A stretch of 64,000 nt of DNA from Rhodopseudomonas palustris (lineage in GTDB: Bacteria; Pseudomonadota; Alphaproteobacteria; Rhizobiales; Xanthobacteraceae), in NCBI RefSeq assembly GCF_003591005.1, contig NZ_QYYD01000009.1, positions 124,001 to 188,000 of the forward strand. Direction: 5' to 3'. The translations under genes and the position numbers were made by a program. A model generated the notes under the pieces. The model was not told the DNA's origin and ran no database searches. It saw only the letters and a program-made list of their open reading frames with translations. Below, one piece after another: positions 57,558 to 64,000 of the stretch (position 1 is the stretch's first letter; each line of letters begins with the position of its first letter).

Positions 57558-58666
57558 CAGACTTCCCGCGCCTCGAAATCGATCCGCGGATCGATCCACA
57601 TATAGGTGAGATCAGAGGCCAGATTGACCACCAAACCGACCAGCGAGAAGATGAACAGCGTGCCGAACACCACCGGATAGTCGCGATTGAGCACGCTTTC
57701 AAAGCCGAGCAGGCCGAGACCGTCGAGTGAGAAGATGGTCTCGATCAGCAGCGAGCCGGAGAAGAAGGCGTGGATGAAGGCGCCGGGGAAGCCGGCGATC
57801 ACGATCAGCATCGCATTGCGGAAGATGTGGCCGTACAGCACCTGGGTTTCGCTGCAGCCCTTGGCCCGCGCCGTCATGACGTATTGCTTGCGGATCTCGT
57901 CAAGGAACGAGTTCTTGGTCAGCAGCGTCATGGTGGCGAAGGCGCCGAGCACCATCGAGGTCAGCGGCAGCGCCAGATGCCAGAAATAGTCGAGGATCTT
58001 CCAGTACCAGGGAAAGTGGCTCCAGCCGTCGGAGGTCAGTCCGCGCAGAGGGAACCAACTGAAGAACGAGCCGCCGGCGAACAGGATGATCAGCAGGATC
58101 GCGAACAGAAAGCCCGGAATCGCGAAACCGACGATGATCACCGCCGAGGTCCAGGTATCGAACTTCGAGCCGTCCTTCACCGCTTTGCGGATGCCGAGCG
58201 GGATCGAGATCAGATAGGTCAGCAGGGTCATCCAGATGCCGAGCGACATCGACACCGGCAGCTTCTCCTTGATCAGCTGCAGCACGCTGACGTCGCGGAA
58301 GTAGCTTTTGCCGAAATCGAACCGGGCGAAATTCCACAGCATGATGGCGAAGCGCTCGGGCGCCGGCTTGTCGAAGCCGAACTGCTTCTCCAGGCTCTTG
58401 ACGAATTCAGGATCGAGCCCCTGCGCGCCCCGATACTTCGAATTCACCGCGTCGGACGACGCGCCGGCCTGCGGCCGGCTGCCGAAGTCACCGCCGGACG
58501 AGCCGGACACCCGAGATGCCGCACCGGTGTCGGCGCCGGACAGTTGGGCGATCACCCGCTCGACCGGGCCGCCCGGCGCGAACTGCACCACCGTGAAGGA
58601 GACGAACAGGATGCCGAGCAGCGTCGGCACCATCAGCAGAATGCGGCGGAGGATATAGGACGCCAT
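57557..58666 (-). CDS. yejB: Peptide ABC transporter permease YejB
   Basis: A 369-residue permease of the DppB/OppB group. MASYILRRILLMVPTLLGIL opens the first span; a Gly/Ser/Asp-rich periplasmic insert follows, then LVKSLEKQFGFDKPAPERF-like sequence and several spans with an LTKNSFLDEIRKQYVMTARA EAA loop. The insert at residues 42-75 (GADTGAASRVSGSSGG) is longer than in E. coli. The ATG directly abuts the yejA stop with no gap. Confidence 0.93.
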   Translation of the reverse strand: MASYILRRILLMVPTLLGILFVSFTVVQFAPGGPVERVIAQLSGADTGAASRVSGSSGGDFGSRPQAGASSDAVNSKYRGAQGLDPEFVKSLEKQFGFDKPAPERFAIMLWNFARFDFGKSYFRDVSVLQLIKEKLPVSMSLGIWMTLLTYLISIPLGIRKAVKDGSKFDTWTSAVIIVGFAIPGFLFAILLIILFAGGSFFSWFPLRGLTSDGWSHFPWYWKILDYFWHLALPLTSMVLGAFATMTLLTKNSFLDEIRKQYVMTARAKGCSETQVLYGHIFRNAMLIVIAGFPGAFIHAFFSGSLLIETIFSLDGLGLLGFESVLNRDYPVVFGTLFIFSLVGLVVNLASDLTYMWIDPRIDFEAREV

Positions 58667-60544
58667 CTACTTCGCCTCGCCCTTCGGATCGCTGCGCTCG
58701 GCGACGGGGTTGCTCTTCGCCCACCATAGGTCGGGTGCGTTGACGCCGGTGTATTTCGGCAAGTTCGGCGGATGCTCGAATACGTCCCAATAGGCCAGCC
58801 GGTGGGTGGACGAGTACCATTGCGGCACCCAATAACGGCCGACGCGGATCAACCGGTCGAGCGCCCGCGCCGCGATCACCAGCTTGGCGCGGGTGTCGGC
58901 GGCGATCACCTGGTCCATCATCGCGTCGATCGCCGGGTCGGCGATGCCGGCGAGATTGTTGGAGCCCTTGGTGGCGGCCGACTGCGACGAGAAGAAGTTG
59001 CGCAGCGCATCGCCCGGCACGGTCGAGAAGCTGAAGCGCTCGATCGCCATGTCGAAATCGAAATCGTCGCGGCGCGCCCGCGCCTGCACGGGATCGACCA
59101 GCCGCACCGTCGCCTCGATGCCGAGCGTACCGAGGTTCTTGACGAACGGCATGTGGTGGGCCTGGAACGCCGGCTCGTCGAGCAGAAACTCGACATGGAA
59201 TGGCTCACCGCTCGGCATCAGCCGGCGACGATCCTTGATGACGAAGCCCGCTTCCGTCAGCAACTGAACGCCGCGGCGGAGCAGCGTACGGTCCTGACCC
59301 GAGCCATCGGAGGCCGGGGGCATGAACGCAGGGCCGAACACCTCGTCCGGCACCTTGCCGCGGAACGGCTCGAGCAGCGCCAGCTCTTCCGGCGACGGCG
59401 GGCCGACCGCCATCATGTCGGAGTTCTGGAACGGCGACACCGTGCGCGCATAGGTGCCGTACATGATGGTCTTGTTGGTCCATTCAAAATCGAACGCGCA
59501 GCCGATCGCCTCGCGCACGCGCGGATCCTTGAACTTGTCGCGCCGCGTGTTGATGAACCAGCCCTGCGCTCCAGATGGTGTCTCGTCGGGAAGCTGCTCG
59601 CGCTTGACGCGGCCGTCGCGGATCGCCGGGAAATCGTAGCGTGTGTGCCAGATCCGCGAGGTGAACTCCTCGCGATAGAGATACGAGCGGCCGGAGAAGC
59701 CCTCGAAGGCGACGTCGCGGTCGCGATAGAATTCGTAGCGCACCGTGTCGAAATTGTTGGCGCCGATGCTCACCGGCAGCTTCTCGCCCCACCACCCCTT
59801 GACGCGCTCGAACGAGATGTAGCGTCCGGACTCCAGCGGCCCGACCTTGTAGGGGCCGCTGCCGAGCGGCACGTCCATCGTCGATTCGTCGAACGGGTGC
59901 TTGGCGTAGTACGCCTCCGAGAAGATCGGCAGCCCGGCGACGAACAGCGGCACGTCGCGGCCGCGCTTCGGCGCAAACGTCACCACCAGTGTGGCCTCGT
60001 CGGTCGCCTCGGCCTTGATGAAGTCGCGCAGCTGCTGGGTGATGATCGGGTGGCCCTTGGCCTTCAGCGTGTTCAGCGAGAACGCCGCATCCTTCGCGGT
60101 CAGCTTGCTGCCGTCGTGAAACCTCGCCTCGGGCCGCATCGTGAACCGATAGGTCAGTCCATCGGCGGAGATCGCGACGCTGGACGCCGCCAGGCCGTAC
60201 ATCGCATCCGGCTCGTCGCCGGCCCGCGCCATCAGCGACACGAAGGTCAGCCCCATGCCCTGGGCACCGTCGCCCTTGAGGATGAAGGCGTTCAGCGAAT
60301 TGAAGGTCTGGAACGACTGGTTGAACGCGCGCACCGACGGGATGGTCGAGAACACCCCGCCCTTCGGCGCGCTCGGATTGACGTAGTCGAAATGCTTGAA
60401 GTCGGCCGGGTACTTCAGGTCGCCGAACGCCGACATGCCGTGCGCCACACTCTCGCCTTCGGCTGCAAAGGCGGGAGTGAACTGCGTCGCCGCCAAAGCG
60501 CCGACGCCGATGACGAGAACATCGCGGCGGCTCAGCTGCGCCAT
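58667..60544 (-). CDS. yejA: Extracellular solute-binding protein YejA (second copy)
   Basis: A 625-residue periplasmic peptide-binding protein. It has a twin-arginine signal (SRRDVLVIGVGALAATQF) with cleavage near AFA. The mature protein begins ESVAHGMSAFGDLKYPADFK and FDYVNPSAPKGG, hallmarks of the YejA-type oligopeptide/microcin C binding group. The ATG at 60544 is supported by the signal peptide; longer frames run into the paralogous gene upstream. It is immediately followed by yejB. Confidence 0.92.
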   Translation of the reverse strand: MAQLSRRDVLVIGVGALAATQFTPAFAAEGESVAHGMSAFGDLKYPADFKHFDYVNPSAPKGGVFSTIPSVRAFNQSFQTFNSLNAFILKGDGAQGMGLTFVSLMARAGDEPDAMYGLAASSVAISADGLTYRFTMRPEARFHDGSKLTAKDAAFSLNTLKAKGHPIITQQLRDFIKAEATDEATLVVTFAPKRGRDVPLFVAGLPIFSEAYYAKHPFDESTMDVPLGSGPYKVGPLESGRYISFERVKGWWGEKLPVSIGANNFDTVRYEFYRDRDVAFEGFSGRSYLYREEFTSRIWHTRYDFPAIRDGRVKREQLPDETPSGAQGWFINTRRDKFKDPRVREAIGCAFDFEWTNKTIMYGTYARTVSPFQNSDMMAVGPPSPEELALLEPFRGKVPDEVFGPAFMPPASDGSGQDRTLLRRGVQLLTEAGFVIKDRRRLMPSGEPFHVEFLLDEPAFQAHHMPFVKNLGTLGIEATVRLVDPVQARARRDDFDFDMAIERFSFSTVPGDALRNFFSSQSAATKGSNNLAGIADPAIDAMMDQVIAADTRAKLVIAARALDRLIRVGRYWVPQWYSSTHRLAYWDVFEHPPNLPKYTGVNAPDLWWAKSNPVAERSDPKGEAK

Positions 60545-60558
60545 GCGCGGGCGGCCCC

Positions 60559-62451
60559 TCAAGAGCGCCGGCCGATCTTGGCGGCCTTGTCGCCGTCGTA
60601 CCACCACAGCGAGGGCAGGCCCGAGCGCGCATATTTCGGCAGTTCGGCGCGGCCGAAGCGGTCCCAGCGCGCATAGCGCATGAAGCCGTAGGTGAACTGC
60701 GGCACGACGTAGAAATTCCACAGCAGCACGCGGTCCAGCGCCCGCGTCGCCGCCACCAGCGTGGGGCGATCCTTGGCGAAGATCACCTTCTCGATCAGCG
60801 CGTCGACCGCGGAATTCTTGATGCCGATGGTGTTGCGCGAGCCTTGCTGATCGGCCGCCTGCGAGCCCCAATATTCGCGCTGCTCGTTGCCGGGCGAGAG
60901 CGACTGGCCCCACAGATCGGTGATGATGTCGAAGTCGAAGGCGCGGATGCGGTTCTGATACTGCGCATCGTCGGCGACGCGGATCGACACGGTAACGCCG
61001 AGCCGCTCCAGCGACGGTTTGTAGAACAGCGAGATGCGCTCCGACGACGGATCCTGCACCAGCACCTCGACAACGACCTGCTTGCCGGACGGATCGACCA
61101 GCTTGCGGTCCTTGATGTCGAAGCCGGCTTCTTTCACCAACCGCATCGCTTCGCGCAGATTGCCGCGCACGGCTTCCGGATTGCCGCCGACCGGGTTGCT
61201 GTAGGCTTGCGTGAACAGCTCGGCCGGCACCTTGTCGCGCACGGTTTCGAGAATCGCCAGTTCGTCACCCTGTGGCAAGCCGCTGGACGCGAGCTCGGTG
61301 CCCTCGAAGTAGCTGTTGATCCGCTTGTACTGGCCGTAGAACAGCTGCTTGTTCATCTCCTCGAAATCGAACGCGTAGTTGAAGGCGCGTCGCACCCGGG
61401 CGTCCTTGAACATGTCGCGGCGGGTGTTGAGCACGAAGGCCTGCATCCGGCCGGAATCGTTGATCGGGAACTCCTCCTTCACCACGCGCTTGTCGGCGAC
61501 CGCGGGGAAATCGTAGGCCGTCGCCCACTGCTTGGCGGAGTTCTCCATGATCCAGTCGGCCTGATCGGCCTTGAAGGCTTCGAGCGCGACGGTGTTGTCG
61601 CGGAAGAATTCGAAGCGCAGCTCGTCGAAATTGTTCTGCCCGACGCGCACCGGCAGCTGCTCGCCCCAGTAATTCTTGACCCGCTCCAGCACGATCGAGC
61701 GGCCGGCGACGAACTCCTTGATGCGATACGGCGCCGAGCCGAGCGGCGGCTCCAGCATCGTCGCCGAGACATCGCGCTTGCGGCCCTGCGCGTCGGTGCC
61801 TTCCCACCAATGCTTCGGCAGCACCATCAGCTCGCCGACGATGGTCGGCAGTTCGCGATTGCCGGGACCGTCGAAGGTGAAACGGATATCGCGCTCGCCG
61901 GTCTTTTCGGCCTTGACGACGTGTCGATAATACGAGGCGTAGCGCGGGCTGAACTTCTTCAGCGTATCGAACGAATACACCACGTCATCGGCGGTCACAG
62001 GTCTGCCATCGTGCCAATGCGCATTGGGGCGCAGCCGATACACCACCCAGGAGAAATCGTCCGGATGCGCGGCCGATTCGGCCAGCAGGCCATATTCCGT
62101 GCCGACCTCGTCCTGCGACTGGGTCATCAGTGTTTCGTAGATGTAGCCCACCGCCGGCGCGATGTTGCCCTTCACGCCCGCGACCGTGAGGTTGAAGTTG
62201 TCGAAAGTGCCGATCGAGATCTGCCGCGCTACGCCCCCCTTCGGCGCGTCCGGGTTGACGTAGTCGAACCGCTTGAAATCGGCCGGGTACTTGACCTCGC
62301 CGAACAGCGACAGCCCGTGCCGCCAGGTCAGCTGGTCAGCCCCCTCAGCCGCCGCAGGCGCGCTCGTCAGCAGGCCGGAGCCGAGGCCGAGCACAGGGGT
62401 GGCGGCTGCCGCAGCGCCGGCCTGCAGAAGATGTCGTCGGGTCAAAGTCAC
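60559..62451 (-). CDS. Extracellular solute-binding protein YejA (first copy)
   Basis: A 630-residue paralogue of the next gene, 14 bases away. The shared segments are GLSLFGEVKYPADFKRFDYV and NPDAPKGG near the N-terminus, and the common LGSAPYRIKEFVAGR type motif further on. I choose GTG at 62451: it gives a clean twin-arginine signal (TLTRRHLLQAGAAAAATPV) and has AGGAA upstream. A GTG at 62505 is a possible start with no good ribosome site. Two binding proteins on one permease suggest two ligand ranges. Confidence 0.88.
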   Translation of the reverse strand: MTLTRRHLLQAGAAAAATPVLGLGSGLLTSAPAAAEGADQLTWRHGLSLFGEVKYPADFKRFDYVNPDAPKGGVARQISIGTFDNFNLTVAGVKGNIAPAVGYIYETLMTQSQDEVGTEYGLLAESAAHPDDFSWVVYRLRPNAHWHDGRPVTADDVVYSFDTLKKFSPRYASYYRHVVKAEKTGERDIRFTFDGPGNRELPTIVGELMVLPKHWWEGTDAQGRKRDVSATMLEPPLGSAPYRIKEFVAGRSIVLERVKNYWGEQLPVRVGQNNFDELRFEFFRDNTVALEAFKADQADWIMENSAKQWATAYDFPAVADKRVVKEEFPINDSGRMQAFVLNTRRDMFKDARVRRAFNYAFDFEEMNKQLFYGQYKRINSYFEGTELASSGLPQGDELAILETVRDKVPAELFTQAYSNPVGGNPEAVRGNLREAMRLVKEAGFDIKDRKLVDPSGKQVVVEVLVQDPSSERISLFYKPSLERLGVTVSIRVADDAQYQNRIRAFDFDIITDLWGQSLSPGNEQREYWGSQAADQQGSRNTIGIKNSAVDALIEKVIFAKDRPTLVAATRALDRVLLWNFYVVPQFTYGFMRYARWDRFGRAELPKYARSGLPSLWWYDGDKAAKIGRRS

Positions 62452-62668
62452 GGTTGGGAATTCCTGTCTGGCTCGAACTGGCACGATCGAATCTGATTTC
62501 AGCACATCGTCGCAGGACGTGGGTCTTAAGCTTTAGACATCAAGGACCCTACTCAAGCCGCAATATAAGGCGGGGATTCGGCCGATTATGCCGGATTTTC
62601 CAAAGGATAGCACCCCGCGCCCCAAGCCGTTGCGGCGAAACGTCCCGATCAGCCAGGCGTGACGCACG

Positions 62669-62694
62669 CAAAAACGGCCGGGGAAGCCCCGGCC
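62669..62694 (-). terminator. Minus-strand terminator downstream of cytochrome c
   Basis: Read on the minus strand, GGCCGGGG and CCCCGGCC form an eight-base-pair stem with a three-base loop, followed by GTTTTTGCG. It lies about 255 bases past the cytochrome stop, beyond repeat copy C3, and about 220 bases before the first yejA start, so it separates the two transcripts. Confidence 0.72.
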
Positions 62695-62714
62695 ATTCGA
62701 TCGATCGCGTCGGA

Positions 62715-62925
62715 TCCCGAAAACCTAGCCGGAAATGCGGCCTTCGGTTTGGTCACTTCCGTCTCCACGCGTCATGCCCGGCCTTGTGCCGGGCATCCAC
62801 GCCTTGCTGCCGGAAATGCCGTAAAGGCGTGGATGGCCGGGACGAGCCCGGCCATGACGGAGTTTGTTAGTCAATCAGGCGATCGAAATTTGGCTGTGAA
62901 CTCGGCCGGAGTTTCCGTCAGCCCC
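62715..62925. repeat. Dispersed palindrome family C, long copy 3 (inverted)
   Basis: The core (62771-62859) is GTCATGCCCGGCCTTGTGCC...ATCCACGCC...GGCGTGGATGGCCGGGAC...GCCATGACGGAG. It is inverted relative to the copy at 49919-50125, and the similarity continues about 50-60 bases on each side, including GAAAT and GTTTTCGG-type strings. With the terminator at 62669, this accounts for the 62452-62949 gap, where I see no gene. Confidence 0.75.
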
Positions 62926-62949
62926 TGAGGTCCGCCTGTGCCGACGCCG

Positions 62950-63501
62950 CTATTTGGCGGCGGTCGGGATGGCCTCGGGCTTGTCCGAATTCTTATTGAG
63001 GTAGGCGATCAGATCGGCACGTTCCTTGTCGTTGGAAATGCCGGCAAAGCTCATCGCGGTGCCGGGGATATAGCCCTTCGGGCTGGCAAGGAACTTGTTG
63101 AGCTCCTCGAACGTCCACTCGCCACCCTTGGCCTTCATCGCGGCCGAGAAATTGAAGCCACGGCCCTCGCCACGCTTCTCCCCGACGATGCCATAGAGGT
63201 TGGGGCCGACGCGGTTGGGGCCGTCTTTTTCGAAGGTATGGCAGGCGCCGCACTTCTTGGCGGAGGCCATGCCCTTTTCGACCGACGCCGTCTGCAGCAA
63301 ATTCTCGATCGGCTCGGCGGGCGCGGCAGGCGCAGCGTCCTTGCCTGGCGCCGGCTCAGCTTCCTTGACGGCGATCGCGTAACCCTGTTTCTCGACCTTG
63401 TCCGGGGTGAAGATCGCCTTGGCGGCGAAGTTGGTCAGCAGCAACACCAGACAGGTGGCAAGAACGGCGCCGAGAATCTTGTTGAGTTCGAAAGAATCCA
63501 T
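62950..63501 (-). CDS. cycM: Membrane-anchored cytochrome c (CycM-like)
   Basis: A 183-residue class I c-type cytochrome. An uncleaved N-terminal anchor (KILGAVLATCLVLLLTNFAA) is followed by an Ala/Pro-rich periplasmic linker. The heme site is CGACH (Cys84, Cys87, His88), and the sixth ligand is probably Met150 in GTAMSFAG. Size and layout match CycM, which carries electrons from the bc1 complex to the aa3 oxidase in Bradyrhizobium-type bacteria. The ATG at 63501 starts the anchor. It is divergent from kdsB across 225 bases. Confidence 0.9.
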   Translation of the reverse strand: MDSFELNKILGAVLATCLVLLLTNFAAKAIFTPDKVEKQGYAIAVKEAEPAPGKDAAPAAPAEPIENLLQTASVEKGMASAKKCGACHTFEKDGPNRVGPNLYGIVGEKRGEGRGFNFSAAMKAKGGEWTFEELNKFLASPKGYIPGTAMSFAGISNDKERADLIAYLNKNSDKPEAIPTAAK

Positions 63502-63726
63502 TTTCGCTCGCGCTCCCGTCAGACCGAGTCTGGTTGAGACTACGTCTGGATTGTTTTTCGTTGGCAATCGCAACTGTTCTTTGCTTGATGAGATATCGGT
63601 TTGCCCCTGCTCTTGCAACCCGTATAAGACCTGTCATTCGCGGCCTTCCACCAGCCTGATACCGTCCCGGTAGCCGCCTTGGCCGGCCGGTTTTGCCATG
63701 AGGCGGGACTCGCGCCCGCACCCCCA

Positions 63727-64000
63727 ATGACCTCTCCGCGCACGCTCGTTCTGATCCCTGCCCGCATGGCCGCGACCCGCCTGCCCGGCAAGCCGCTGCT
63801 CGACATCGCCGGCAAGCCGATGATCGTTCAGGTGCTGAAGCGCGCCCTGGCAGCAGGGATCGGGCGGGTCGCGGTGGCGACCGATACGCCAGCGATCGCC
63901 GACGCGGTCCGGGCGCATGGCGGCGAGGTGGTGATGACGCGGGCGGATCATCCCTCCGGATCGGACCGCATCCACGAGGCGCTGCAGACGCTCGACCCGG
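63727..64000 (+). CDS. kdsB: 3-deoxy-manno-octulosonate cytidylyltransferase (partial)
   Basis: The first 91 codons of a gene that runs off the window end. The N-terminus [20 protein letters not shown] with [13 protein letters not shown], then [20 protein letters not shown] and [15 protein letters not shown], is the CMP-KDO synthetase signature. It activates KDO with CTP for lipopolysaccharide core synthesis. The ATG at 63727 is the only reasonable start. Confidence 0.95.
   Translation, partial: MTSPRTLVLIPARMAATRLPGKPLLDIAGKPMIVQVLKRALAAGIGRVAVATDTPAIADAVRAHGGEVVMTRADHPSGSDRIHEALQTLDP

Overview
The window is dense, high-GC DNA from a free-living alphaproteobacterium. Gene content and order point to the Rhodopseudomonas/Bradyrhizobium group: a urea ABC transporter next to urease, a tad/cpa pilus locus, a CycM-type cytochrome, and Ku/LigD. 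The palindromic intergenic repeats also fit, as does the taste for GTG starts. The genus is an inference from content and not the result of a search.

Layout. (1) 1-12205, plus strand: a tightly overlapping glucan/trehalose operon with the glgE tail, a treS-maltokinase fusion, glgB, glgX, treZ and treY, closed by a terminator. It can build branched alpha-glucan from trehalose through maltose-1-phosphate and release trehalose again through TreY/TreZ. (2) 12249-18730: small proteins, the non-homologous end-joining pair ligD/ku in divergent orientation, a histone-H1-like Lys/Ala protein, and a divergent TusA-like/mobA pair. (3) 18927-22692: a zinc alcohol dehydrogenase, a nitronate monooxygenase and an acyl-CoA synthetase. 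(4) 22854-35646, minus strand: urtABCDE, then ureD-ureA-ureB, a MESH1-type HD alarmone hydrolase, ureC, two tandem ABM-domain monooxygenases, ureE and ureF. No ureG is present in the window. Nearly every wide gap in this cluster holds a palindromic dispersed repeat. (5) 36152-38422: a small RNA/cold-adaptation group of a DEAD-box helicase, an IF-1 paralogue with an RG-rich tail, and a cold-shock protein. (6) 38759-51067: a tad/cpa locus with flp, cpaA-F, tadB and tadC on the plus strand. Two TadE-like pseudopilins, a free-standing pilus/secretin N-domain protein and a TPR lipoprotein lie on the minus strand. (7) 51178-54032: an M17 aminopeptidase, an NlpC/P60 hydrolase and a Nudix hydrolase. 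(8) 54040-62451, minus strand: a yej-type peptide/microcin C ABC importer with two paralogous binding proteins. A PIN toxin-antitoxin pair is inserted before yejF and is translationally coupled to it. (9) 62950-64000: a membrane-anchored cytochrome c and the start of kdsB.

The most interesting points are the alarmone-hydrolase homologue embedded in the urease operon, the toxin-antitoxin pair nested in the yej operon, and the ABM pair between ureC and ureE. Also notable are the dispersed palindromes punctuating the urt-ure cluster and an unlisted 45-codon membrane ORF between the Flp pilin and CpaA.
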